NCBI RefSeq assembly: GCF_016862075.1
Contig: NZ_BOMG01000004.1
Location: forward strand, 1 to 64,000
DNA length: 64,000 bases
Origin: Actinoplanes couchii
GTDB taxonomy: Bacteria > Actinomycetota > Actinomycetes > Mycobacteriales > Micromonosporaceae
Reading direction: 5' to 3'
Of this stretch, positions 1 to 8,069 are shown one piece after another; positions within the stretch are counted from its first letter, which is position 1; the number at the start of each line of letters is the position of its first letter. Both the position numbers and the translations under genes were made by a program. The notes beneath the pieces are model-generated. The model was given only the letters and a program-made list of their open reading frames with translations. It ran no database searches and had not been told where the DNA came from.

Positions 1-564
1 ACCCACACCGACGCCTGCCCCGGCGCCGATGTCGATCAGACCACCGTGCGCGCCGTGCCCGTCGGCGCCGTAGCCGGAGATCCCGGCCGTCGTGGCGGCG
101 TCGTCGGCCGAACCGGCCGACGAGTCGAACGCCGGGTCGTGGTCGGCCGAGAGACCGCCGACCAGCGACTCACCCGTACCGAGCAGCTGGCTGTCCGGAA
201 GGACGGACTCCTTGCCCAGGGAGTCGGCGTTCAGGCCGAGCAGCCCGGCGTTCGCGGTGCTGAGCCCGTCGGTCACGGTGTCCGGCGCCACCTGCGAGGT
301 GATCGCCTGCAGCTGCGCCACCGCACCGGCGACGTCCAGGCTGTTCACGCCGGTGGTGAGGCTGTCCAGGCCCTCCGCGCCGGTCAGGCCGGCGACCGGC
401 GTGGAGTCCACCACCAGCGGAATCACCTGCTGTACGTCGGCGGCGGTAACGTCGTCGAGCCCGGCGCCCCGCAAGGTAGCCTCGGGGTCGCTCTCGAAGG
501 CCGAACGGGCCGCCGGGTCGTAGATCAGGTTGAGAACGAAGTCCTGCAGGGTGGGTGAGGTCAC
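1..564 (-). CDS. IniB N-terminal-domain protein (partial, runs off left edge)
   Basis: 188 codons are visible and the C-terminus lies outside the window. The protein begins TSPTLQDFVLNLIYDPAARS and continues with an acidic, small-residue segment, matching the N-terminal domain of mycobacterial IniB in both pattern and position. It then becomes Gly/Ala/Asp-rich (ending GAGAGVGVG at the edge), like the glycine-rich IniB tail. GTG at 564 is chosen because an AAGGAG ribosome site (complement of 572-577) sits 7 nt upstream. It is divergent from the Hsp70-like and IniR-like genes across a 233-bp gap. In mycobacteria IniB precedes the dynamin-like IniA and IniC and is induced by cell-wall stress; whether dynamin genes follow here cannot be seen. 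The family call is good; the function is not established. Confidence 0.82.
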   Translation of the reverse strand, partial: MTSPTLQDFVLNLIYDPAARSAFESDPEATLRGAGLDDVTAADVQQVIPLVVDSTPVAGLTGAEGLDSLTTGVNSLDVAGAVAQLQAITSQVAPDTVTDGLSTANAGLLGLNADSLGKESVLPDSQLLGTGESLVGGLSADHDPAFDSSAGSADDAATTAGISGYGADGHGAHGGLIDIGAGAGVGVG

Positions 565-797
565 GGTGAAACTCCTTGACGCTGCTGCGCTAGATGATCA
601 GGTCCAACGGCGCGGGCCCAGCGCCGAGAAGAAAGTTACCGGCGGGCCCCCTACCGGGCATCGGGGTCAGCTCCCCAACCCCGGTCCACCCGGCGGTTAG
701 GGGATTAGGGGATCTCCGGTCCAAGATTTTTGGGGGGACGCTTCCGACCCGTCCTTTGGTACGAACGTGAGGTACCGACATCTGAGGAGATGAACAC
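565..797. promoter_or_regulatory. Divergent promoter region, iniB-like / hsp70-like
   Basis: This 233-bp non-coding gap separates two divergent starts, so it must carry both promoters if each gene has its own. It contains a short direct repeat (TTAGGGGA twice, around 696-712) and a GGTAC...GGTACC pair just before the Hsp70-like start. I could not identify a convincing -35/-10 pair or a long palindrome for the neighbouring STAND regulator. Confidence 0.4.
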
Positions 798-1850
798 GTG
801 TCGTACGTGCTGGGAATTGACATCGGTGTCGGCACGGTCAGGGCTGCCATCTGCCGGCGTGCTGCCGGCGGGGAACTGGGGGGTTCGGGGTGGGGCCCGG
901 CCCTCCCCGTCTCGCTGGGGGCCCGTACCCCCGTGGTGGCGTCCGCGCTGCGGATGACCGCCGAGGGCACCGTGGTCCCCACCGAGGTGGGCCAGCACGC
1001 GGCCGACGCGGTGGGCGGCTACCTCAACCGGGTCGGCGACGCCCTGCCGATGCACTTCGCCGGTGGCTACTTCCCGGCACACGGCCTGACCGCCGCGATG
1101 GCCCGATGGGTGGTGGACCGGGTCTGGGAGATCATGGACGAGCCCCCGGTCCGGATCGCGGTGGCGCACCCGTCCTCCTGGGGCGACGGCCGTCTCGGCC
1201 TGCTGCGGGCCGGCCTGGACGAGGCCGACCTGCCCGGCACCGTGCTGGTGACCCGCGCCCGCGCCGTGGTGGAGTGCCACCAGGCCGCCGGCCGGGCCTC
1301 CACCACCGACGGGCTGTTCGCCGTCTACCGGCTGGGCGGATCGACCGCCGAGGTGGCGCTGATGGCGCCCGAGCAGCCCGGCCGCCTCGAGCTGCTCGCC
1401 TCGGCCGAACTCAACGACGTCGGCGGCTTCGAGGTGGACGGGATGACCGACGCCGAGGCCCGGGCCGCGATCCGGCCCACCGTCGAACTCACCGCCGCCC
1501 TGGTCCGCAGCCGCGGGTACGGGCCCGGCGACCTGTCGGCGATCCTGGTCGGCGGCGCCGACGGCGCGGTCACCCCGGTGGTGTCCGAGCTGCTCGCTGC
1601 GGTGTTCCCGGTCCCCGTCGTGTTCGACCCCCGGCCCCGGATGACCGTCGCCATCGGCGCCGCGCTCGCCGGGCGCCCGCCGGTCAACCGGCCCCTGCAG
1701 GCCGCTGTGGTGGGCCCGACCGACGCGTTCGCCGTCCTGTCGCCCGTCGCGCCGCCGGAGCCGGAGGTCGCCCGCACCCGCGGCGCCGCCGGTGCCCCGC
1801 CGCCGCGCCCGCCGGTCACCCGCGTCGCGGTCCGGGCGGAAAGCCGATGA
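798..1850 (+). CDS. Hsp70/actin-fold ATPase-domain protein (reduced)
   Basis: 350 aa, about the size of an Hsp70 nucleotide-binding domain alone; no substrate-binding domain or lid follows. The phosphate-1 loop is intact (LGIDIGVGTVRAAI, residues 5-18). The adenosine motif reads AILVGGADGAVTPVV. The phosphate-2 loop is altered: LFAVYRLGGSTAEVAL (173-188) has Arg and Glu where DnaK has the Asp residues of DLGGGTFD, so ATP hydrolysis may be weak or absent. The tail is Pro/Arg-rich. GTG 798 is supported by GAGGAG at 784-789. Its stop overlaps the next gene by 4 bp, and it is divergent from the IniB-like gene. Actinobacterial ini-like loci often carry such a protein. Biochemical role unknown. Confidence 0.8.
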   Translation: MSYVLGIDIGVGTVRAAICRRAAGGELGGSGWGPALPVSLGARTPVVASALRMTAEGTVVPTEVGQHAADAVGGYLNRVGDALPMHFAGGYFPAHGLTAAMARWVVDRVWEIMDEPPVRIAVAHPSSWGDGRLGLLRAGLDEADLPGTVLVTRARAVVECHQAAGRASTTDGLFAVYRLGGSTAEVALMAPEQPGRLELLASAELNDVGGFEVDGMTDAEARAAIRPTVELTAALVRSRGYGPGDLSAILVGGADGAVTPVVSELLAAVFPVPVVFDPRPRMTVAIGAALAGRPPVNRPLQAAVVGPTDAFAVLSPVAPPEPEVARTRGAAGAPPPRPPVTRVAVRAESR

Positions 1851-4369
1851 GCGCCCCGGTTCTGAGTGGGTTACCCCTGTCCGGATCAGCGGCTTCGCAG
1901 CTGCTGGACCGGGTCGCCGCCGATCCGGCCGCCCCGCTGCTCGCCGTCGTCGGCGCACCGGGCGGCTACGGCAAGACCGTCCTGCTCCGGCACCTGGCCG
2001 ACGCGTACCGCGGCGCCGGGGTGCCGGTGGACGGCCCCTGGCCGCCCCGCACCCTGACCGCCGAGCACGCCCTGCTGATCGACGACGCCCACCGGCTCTC
2101 CCCGGAGCAGCTGGCCGACCTGAGCGAGCACGCGAGCCGGCCGGGCGCGCGGATCGTCGTCGCCTACCGGTCCTGGCCGCGCTGCCCGGAGCTGCTGCGG
2201 CTGATCGAGGTGCTGCGCCGCGGCGGCCCGTCGGTCGTCCTGCCGGCGTTCACCATCGGGCAGGTCGCCACGTTCCTGGCCGCGCACCTGCCGGCCGCCC
2301 CGTCGGCCGAGCTGACCGCCTTCGTCACCGAGCAGACCGCCGGCATCCCCCGGTACGTGGCCCGGATGGCCGACGCCCTGGCCCACACCCCGGCCGCCGC
2401 GCCGCACGTCCCGGTCGCCGCCCTGGCCCCGTTCGCCGCCGAACTCGACGAACTCGACCTCGACGTGCGCACCCTGCTGCTCGCCGTGGAAGCCGGCGCC
2501 GGCCTGTCGTTCGACCTGGTCGCCGCGGTCCTGGGCGAGGCCACCGACGTCGCCGACCTGGTCGAGGCGGGCCGGGCCACCGGCATGCTGGCCGCCGACG
2601 GCACCCTGGTCCCGCTGGCCCGCCGGGCGATCGCCGCTCTCGGCCCGATCAGCCAGCGCATCGACGTCCGCCAGCGGCTCGCCGCCCGGCAGCTGGCCCG
2701 CGGCGGCCCGGTGCTGCCCCTGGTCCGGCCGCTGCTGCGGGTCGTCACCGGCCCCGGCCTGGTCCCCGGCGCCGCGGGCAGCGGCCTCGGCCCGGTCTAC
2801 GAGGCCGCCGGTGAGGAGGCGCTCGGCGACGACCCGGCGCTCGCCGCGGAGTTGTTCGAGGCGGCGGCCGGCGCCGGGCGTACCACCGCGGCTCGCCGGG
2901 CTCTGGCCGTCGCACTGGCCGGCGACCTGGACCACGCGTCCCGGCTCACCGACCAGGTCCTCTCCGCCGGAACCCCGGAACAGCGGGCCGAAGCGGCGTA
3001 CGTGGCCGCCGCCGTCCTGGCCCACCGCGGGCAGACCGCCCAGGCGGTACGGCTCTTCGAATGGGCCGGCTCCGACGTGTCCGCCGGTTTCGCCGCGGTC
3101 GGGCTGGCCGCCACCGGACGGCTCCCGGAAGCCGAACGCCTGATCCGGGCCGACGACCCGTCCGCCCAGCCGCCGACCTCGCTGAGCGCCGCGGCCACCC
3201 TGATGGCCCGGGGCACCGCCGAATCGGTGACCGGCTCGCCGTCGACCGCGCTCTCCACCCTGGTCCAGGCCGCCACCGTGATCGCCCCGGCCGGCCCGAC
3301 CGCGCTGCTGCCGGACAGCCCGTCCGCGATCGGCGCGCTGCTCGCCATGCACTGCAACGAACTCGACGTCGCCGAGTCGCTGCTCACCCGCGCCGGGCTG
3401 CAGGGCACCGGCGGCGCGCTGCTGGCCACCCGCCACCACCTGCTCACCTCCTGGGTGCTGCTGCTGCGCGGCCGCCTCGACGAGGTCGAACAGCGGCTGC
3501 CCGCCACCGTCGGCGCGGCCGCCCCGGAAGGCCGCGACAACCTGTTCGGCACCGCGCTGCGGGTCGGCCTGGCCCGCCGCAACGGTGACCTGGTCGGGCT
3601 GCGCAGCGCCTGGCCGGACGCCTGCCAGGCACTGATCGGCCAGCCGGTCGAACTGTTCAACCTGCTGCCGCTGGGCGAGCTGGCGGTGGCCGCGGCCCGG
3701 CTCGGCGAGTTCCACCGGGTGGCCGGTCACCTGGCCGAGGCCGACCGGCTGCTCGCCGAACTCGGCGACCCGCCGCTCTGGGCGGTGCCGCTGCACTGGT
3801 ACCGGCTGCAGGCCGCGATCCTGGCCGACGACCGGGACACCGCCCGCCGGCACGCCGACCGCCTGGACGCCGCCCGTGCCTCCGGCGCCTGGGCCACCGC
3901 GTACGCCGACGCCGCCGCGGTCTGGCTGGACGTGCTGGCCGGCCGCGCCGACCCGGAGCCGGTGCTGGCCGCCGCCCGCACCCTCAGCCTCGCCGGACTC
4001 ACCTGGGACGCCGCCCGGCTCGCCGGACAGGCCGCGATCCGCACCTCGGACCGCAAGGCGATGGCCCTGCTGCTCGAGTCGGCCCGGGCCATGCAGGGCA
4101 GCGGTGCCCGGCCCGAGCAGCCCGCGACCTCGGCACCGGCCCGCACCACCCCGGCCGGGCCGCAGCTGCTCAGTGCCCGGGAGCGTGAGGTCGGCGCCCT
4201 GGTCCTGGCGGGGATGACGTACAAGCAGATCGCCGACCGGCTGTACCTGTCGGCGAAGACCGTGGAGCATCACATGGCACGCATTCGGCAGCGACTGGGC
4301 TGCGCCGACCGGCACGAGCTGCTCACCCGGCTCCGCGAGATCATCGGGGATCCGGAGAGCAACGCGTGA
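1847..4369 (+). CDS. STAND-type LuxR regulator, IniR/MalT-like
   Basis: 840 aa. The N-terminal P-loop reads GAPGGYGKT (36-44) and Walker B LLIDDAH (76-82). A long Ala/Leu-rich helical middle follows, as expected for the arm and sensor region of STAND regulators. The C-terminal LuxR helix-turn-helix spans about 774-834, with SAREREVGALVLAGMTYKQ and the recognition helix AKTVEHHMARIRQRL. This MalT-like architecture and length match mycobacterial IniR, which lies beside iniBAC and activates it. The location here, one gene away from an IniB-like gene, supports the same job. ATG 1847 overlaps the Hsp70-like stop. The next gene starts on its stop codon (GTGA, 4366), so the set is translationally coupled. 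The inducer is not readable from sequence. Confidence 0.82.
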   Translation: MSAPVLSGLPLSGSAASQLLDRVAADPAAPLLAVVGAPGGYGKTVLLRHLADAYRGAGVPVDGPWPPRTLTAEHALLIDDAHRLSPEQLADLSEHASRPGARIVVAYRSWPRCPELLRLIEVLRRGGPSVVLPAFTIGQVATFLAAHLPAAPSAELTAFVTEQTAGIPRYVARMADALAHTPAAAPHVPVAALAPFAAELDELDLDVRTLLLAVEAGAGLSFDLVAAVLGEATDVADLVEAGRATGMLAADGTLVPLARRAIAALGPISQRIDVRQRLAARQLARGGPVLPLVRPLLRVVTGPGLVPGAAGSGLGPVYEAAGEEALGDDPALAAELFEAAAGAGRTTAARRALAVALAGDLDHASRLTDQVLSAGTPEQRAEAAYVAAAVLAHRGQTAQAVRLFEWAGSDVSAGFAAVGLAATGRLPEAERLIRADDPSAQPPTSLSAAATLMARGTAESVTGSPSTALSTLVQAATVIAPAGPTALLPDSPSAIGALLAMHCNELDVAESLLTRAGLQGTGGALLATRHHLLTSWVLLLRGRLDEVEQRLPATVGAAAPEGRDNLFGTALRVGLARRNGDLVGLRSAWPDACQALIGQPVELFNLLPLGELAVAAARLGEFHRVAGHLAEADRLLAELGDPPLWAVPLHWYRLQAAILADDRDTARRHADRLDAARASGAWATAYADAAAVWLDVLAGRADPEPVLAAARTLSLAGLTWDAARLAGQAAIRTSDRKAMALLLESARAMQGSGARPEQPATSAPARTTPAGPQLLSAREREVGALVLAGMTYKQIADRLYLSAKTVEHHMARIRQRLGCADRHELLTRLREIIGDPESNA

Positions 4370-6030
4370 ACCGTCGCACCAGACTGGTCGGCGCCGGGTT
4401 GCTCGTCGTGTTCTGGGCCGCGGCCGCCGTCCCGGCGGTCACCGACGCGGTCCGGGCGCTCGCCGACCGGATCGTCGCCGACCGGCTCGACCGGCCGGTC
4501 GACGAGGCGGTGCTCGCCCTGGAAGCGGAACGACGGCTGTCGGTCAGTGGCCGCCCGGCCGCCGAACTGACCGCCCAGCGGGCCGAGACCGATCAGGCGG
4601 CCGGCCGGTTGCGGCAGCCGGAGCAGTCCCGGTGGCGCTGGCTGGCCATGTCGGAAGCCGATCGTACGGCCGACGAGCTGCTGAAACGGATGGACGGCCT
4701 GCCCGATCTGCGGGCGTCGGTGGACTCCGGCGCCGTCGACCGGCGGGAGGCTGTCACGGCGTACGCGGAAATGATCGGATCGACGGGCGACCCGGACCCG
4801 ACCGCTGACGGCATCCGCACGCTGACCCGCTCCCGGGAGGTCCTCGCCGAGGAGGACGCCCTGCTGGCCGCGACCTCCGCCGGCTCCGGGCCGGCCCGCG
4901 CCGACCGGGTCCGGCTGGCCCAGCTGGCCGGCGCCCGGCGGGTGCTGTTCACCATCGCGGGCACCACCCTGTCCGGTGCGGCCGCCGACCGGCACCGCCA
5001 GCTGGCCGACGGGCCGGAGCTGGCCCGCCTGAGCGACCTCGAGGACGCCTTCGCCACCCAGCCCGGCGGCATCCCGGACCCGGCCGCGTGGGCGCCCACG
5101 TTCAACACCCTCAACACCGCCCTGTGGGAGCTGCGCGAGAGCGCCGCCACCGAGGCCGCGGACGCCGCCACCGAGCGGGCGGTGACCGCCACCGTGTGGG
5201 CCGGAGCGGTCGGCGGGGTCGGTTTCGTCGCCCTGCTCGGCCTGCTGGTGGTGACCCTGCGCCGCCGGGCCGTGGCCGCCAAGGCGCCGATCCCGGCGGC
5301 ACGTACCGCCCGGTCCGGCGGCGGCTACCGTCCCGACGAGCTGATGCACGACCTCGACCGCCGCAACCAGGCCCTGATCCAGCGGCAACTGCGGGTGCTC
5401 GACGCCCTGACCCGGCGCGCCACCGACGAGCAGGCCGTCGTCGACCTGCGCCGGGCCGGCGAGTTCGCCACCCGGCTGCGCCGTAACCTGGAGAAGGGGG
5501 TCACCCTCACCGGCGGCACCCCGGACCGGAGCTGGCCGCGACTGGTGCCGATGGCGGAGGTCATCCGCGAGTCGGCCGCCGAGATCGCCGACCGGGACCG
5601 GGTGGTGACCGGCAGTGTCGAGTCCGCGTACCTGTCCGGGACGGCCGCCACCGACGTGACCCACCTGCTCGCCGAACTGATCGAGAACGCCGCCTCGTTC
5701 GCCCCGGCCGACTCGCCGGTGGTGGTCGCCGGGCAGCACGAGACCGGTGGCTACCTGCTGACCGTCACCGACGTCGGGCCCGGCATGACCGAGGGTGACC
5801 TGGCCACCGGGCACGAGATGATGACGACCGCCGAACCCCCGGCCGGCGGCACATGGTGGGGGCTGTGGGCGGTGGGCCGGTTCGCCGTCCGGCAGGATGT
5901 CGGGGTGCAACTCCACAACACCCCCTCCGGCGGTCTCGTCGCCGCGGTGCTGATCCCGTCCGCCGTGATCACCGGCGGCCCGGACAGCCTGGACACCCAT
6001 CGCGTCGGTCTGCAGAGGGTCGTCGAGTGA
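4366..6030 (+). CDS. Membrane sensor-kinase-like protein with degenerate H-box
   Basis: 554 aa. Transmembrane segments at about 7-27 and 276-298 bracket a helical extracytoplasmic domain resembling nitrate/nitrite-sensing (NIT) regions of CvnA-type actinobacterial kinases. The ATPase domain is recognisable: N-box AELIENAAS (about 435-443), G1 box DVGPGM (469-474) and a C-terminal GLWAVGRFAVRQ block. In CvnA-like kinases the dimerisation helix normally reads LDHLATRMRRN; here it reads AGEFATRLRRN (about 364-374), placing Glu where the presumed phosphoacceptor His should be. No response regulator is adjacent. It may therefore act as a nucleotide-binding scaffold or signalling partner of the upstream STAND regulator rather than as an autokinase. 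GTG 4366 overlaps the preceding stop. Confidence 0.78.
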   Translation: MNRRTRLVGAGLLVVFWAAAAVPAVTDAVRALADRIVADRLDRPVDEAVLALEAERRLSVSGRPAAELTAQRAETDQAAGRLRQPEQSRWRWLAMSEADRTADELLKRMDGLPDLRASVDSGAVDRREAVTAYAEMIGSTGDPDPTADGIRTLTRSREVLAEEDALLAATSAGSGPARADRVRLAQLAGARRVLFTIAGTTLSGAAADRHRQLADGPELARLSDLEDAFATQPGGIPDPAAWAPTFNTLNTALWELRESAATEAADAATERAVTATVWAGAVGGVGFVALLGLLVVTLRRRAVAAKAPIPAARTARSGGGYRPDELMHDLDRRNQALIQRQLRVLDALTRRATDEQAVVDLRRAGEFATRLRRNLEKGVTLTGGTPDRSWPRLVPMAEVIRESAAEIADRDRVVTGSVESAYLSGTAATDVTHLLAELIENAASFAPADSPVVVAGQHETGGYLLTVTDVGPGMTEGDLATGHEMMTTAEPPAGGTWWGLWAVGRFAVRQDVGVQLHNTPSGGLVAAVLIPSAVITGGPDSLDTHRVGLQRVVE

Positions 6031-6818
6031 CCAAGCGGCGTACCCCGGCGGACGTCGTCCGTGACGCCGCGTGGCGGCTGGCCACCGCGATGCTGACCAG
6101 CCCGACCCCCGAACCCCGCCTGATCAAGCCGGGCGGGGCGCACGCCCGCCGCCCGATCGCCGGGCGGCTGATGCTGGTGTCCGGCGCCCTGGCCGCGGTG
6201 GCGGTCACCGCGCTGCTGGTCATCTTCCTGGTGGACCGCCCGTTCCAGGGCAAGGTCACACCGGACGAGGCCGCCGGGCTGCCCGGCCGGACCGTCGAGG
6301 CGAACACCCCGCCCGGGTCCGGCACACCCGCACAGTCCGGCACGTCACCGTCCGCCGACAGCACCGGACCGTCGGCGTCGGCGTCCGTGTCGGTGGCGCC
6401 CTCGGTGAGCCAGGGCGCCCCCTCGCTGTCGCCGACCTCACCCGGCGGCGGTGGCAGCCTGCCGCCGACCGGTGGGGACGGCGCGTCCCCGGCGCCGTTG
6501 ACGGCCGGGCTCAGCACCACGCCGTACCTGCTGGGGCTGCTCGGTTACCGGACGAACGTGACCGTCGCCAACCCGGGCACCGCCGCCCGGACCGGCTGGA
6601 CCCTGGCGATCACACTGCCTCGCTCGTCGCTGAAGGTCGCCGATGTGAAAGGTGCGACGGCCAGCCAGCAGGGCACGGTGTGGACGTTCACCCCGGACGC
6701 GTCGACCACCGAGATCGACGGCGGCGACCAGGCAGCCATCACCTTCAACGTCAACGGCGACACCCTGCTCAACGCCGCCCCCACGTCCTGCACCATCGAC
6801 GGCACCCCCTGTTCCTGA
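6027..6818 (+). CDS. Membrane-anchored protein with C-terminal CBM2-like domain
   Basis: 263 aa. A basic cytoplasmic N-terminus (about 1-48) is followed by one transmembrane helix (VSGALAAVAVTALLVIFLV, about 51-70), a Ser/Pro/Gly-rich extracellular linker (about 85-165), and a C-terminal module with the CBM2 pattern: VTVANPGTAARTGWTLAI, LKVADVKGATASQQGTVWTF, then INGGDQA-like and FNVNG strands (the actual residues are IDGGDQAAITFNVNG). Two Cys near the end could form a disulphide. It has no catalytic domain, so a wall- or polysaccharide-binding role is inferred. GTG 6027 overlaps the kinase stop (GTGA), making it the last gene of the coupled set that starts with the Hsp70-like gene. Confidence 0.75.
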   Translation: MTKRRTPADVVRDAAWRLATAMLTSPTPEPRLIKPGGAHARRPIAGRLMLVSGALAAVAVTALLVIFLVDRPFQGKVTPDEAAGLPGRTVEANTPPGSGTPAQSGTSPSADSTGPSASASVSVAPSVSQGAPSLSPTSPGGGGSLPPTGGDGASPAPLTAGLSTTPYLLGLLGYRTNVTVANPGTAARTGWTLAITLPRSSLKVADVKGATASQQGTVWTFTPDASTTEIDGGDQAAITFNVNGDTLLNAAPTSCTIDGTPCS

Positions 6819-7296
6819 GCGGCTTCCCCTGAAGAGTCCACAGAACGATTCCCAGGCCGGGTCGGCTTCGTTTGCGGGCATTGATGCCGACGACCCGGGC
6901 AGCTGTCACGCTGCTCGGGTCGCAGATCGCCGCTGCCCGTGAGGAACGCGGCTGGCCGGCTGTGGTCCCGCGCTATCTCTCGGGCGGGGAGATGCCCAGG
7001 CGGGTCAGCGCGCTCGCCCGAACCGAACAGACCGACTCACAACCGGCAGAGCCGTCCGGCATCTGCACCCGCGCGGATTGAACACTGATCTCGCCAGGCT
7101 CGAACGGATTCCAGTCAATGCCCCAGCCGCGCAGTCAAGCCCGCTGGGCTCGCTGACACTCGAAGGCGGAAACGCTGCCCCCACTCACCCAAAGGATGAT
7201 CCATTCCGGTCGGCACATGCCCGGATCATAGTCGCGGCAGGGCACGTTCCGGGCGGTGCGGGCCTTCACCGGGCGAGCGTCAACAACCCCGAGTGC
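6819..7296. other. Non-coding stretch with possible HTH-gene debris
   Basis: 478 bp between the CBM2 protein and the convergent Tat-exported protein. No complete gene is credible. It contains one fragment resembling the N-terminus of an XRE/HipB-type regulator (listed separately) and no clear terminator hairpin, tRNA or repeat. Confidence 0.5.
6872..7081 (+). pseudogene. Possible remnant of an XRE/HipB-like regulator
   Basis: A 69-codon reading frame contains AAVTLLGSQIAAAREERGW, which closely resembles the first helix of XRE-type regulators found with HipA-like toxins. The expected downstream turn and recognition helix are missing: the sequence degenerates into PAVVPRYLSGGEMPRR and then unrelated residues. 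There is no ribosome site at the putative start and no toxin gene beside it. I read it as debris, but chance similarity is possible because only about 19 residues match. Confidence 0.3.
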
Positions 7297-7911
7297 TCAG
7301 GCGGGTGGGAACCGGCTGACCACCTGGCCGGTCGCGTCGAGGATGTGGATCGACGGGTTGTCGTTTACGTCCACCTGTAGGGAGATTCGTGGGCGGCCCT
7401 GTGAGTCGGTGAGGTGCAGCATGGCGCCCAGGTCGGAGCGCCAGCCGAGCAGGACCCGCTCCTTCGGGGCGCCGGATGTGGGCATGGCGGTGGGGTGGGC
7501 GTTGACGTTCAGGCCGGCGCCGCCGACGCCGTCTCGCCAGGTGCTCGACACCTTGATGGCGTCCACCGCGCCGGGGTAGTCGAACGTGATGCTGCCGCCG
7601 GTCGTTGCGGCGAGGATTCCGCCGATCTCGTTGCCGTTGTCGTCGTTGAAGATCATCCAGCTGGCGTTCTCCGGGCCTCCGCGCTGTGCGGCGGGGATCT
7701 CGCGGCCGTCGATGATGATCGGCGGTTTGCGGGAGTCGAGGAGGAACCTCTGCCGGCCGCGCCGGTCGGTGACCTTGAAGGACTCGCGGGGCGGGGGAGC
7801 ACCGGCCGGCGCCGTGTCGGGGGCGGCGGTGGCGGGGGAAGTGGGGTACAGGGCGGCGGTGGTGGTTGCCGCGGTGGCGCTGAACATGGCGCGGCGGCTG
7901 AGGTTCGGCAT
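7297..7911 (-). CDS. Tat-exported protein of unknown function
   Basis: 204 aa from ATG 7911, which follows an AGGAG site on the minus strand; a longer upstream frame exists but lacks coding character. The N-terminus has a twin-arginine signal (LSRRAMFS), then a hydrophobic Ala/Thr stretch ending near AAPDTAPAG. The mature part has beta-rich segments such as PPIIIDGREIPA, ASWMIFNDDNGNEIGGI and RPRISLQVDVNDNPSIHIL. No enzyme motif is recognised. Tat export suggests folding or cofactor loading before secretion. It stands alone and divergent from the two-component kinase gene. Confidence 0.72.
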   Translation of the reverse strand: MPNLSRRAMFSATAATTTAALYPTSPATAAPDTAPAGAPPPRESFKVTDRRGRQRFLLDSRKPPIIIDGREIPAAQRGGPENASWMIFNDDNGNEIGGILAATTGGSITFDYPGAVDAIKVSSTWRDGVGGAGLNVNAHPTAMPTSGAPKERVLLGWRSDLGAMLHLTDSQGRPRISLQVDVNDNPSIHILDATGQVVSRFPPA

Positions 7912-8069
7912 GGACTGCTCCTGTTCGGATGGGCGGCCGTGGTGACTGCCCGGTGACGGAGCATGCGCCGGGTGTCCCGGCTGTGTCGTCGGAGCAGGGG
8001 TGACATTTCGACTGTCCACCGTGGTTGGCGGGCCGCCGGGTGGACGCGGCGTACGGTTAGCCTCGGGGA

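Noticed and set aside
46..558. Two plus-strand open frames at the left edge
   Set aside because: They are shadows of the minus-strand IniB-like gene, which has a family match and an AAGGAG site.
890..1846. In-frame upstream extension of the STAND regulator
   Set aside because: The extension is Arg/Gly/Pro-rich shadow of the Hsp70-like gene; ATG 1847 with a 4-bp overlap fits the operon.
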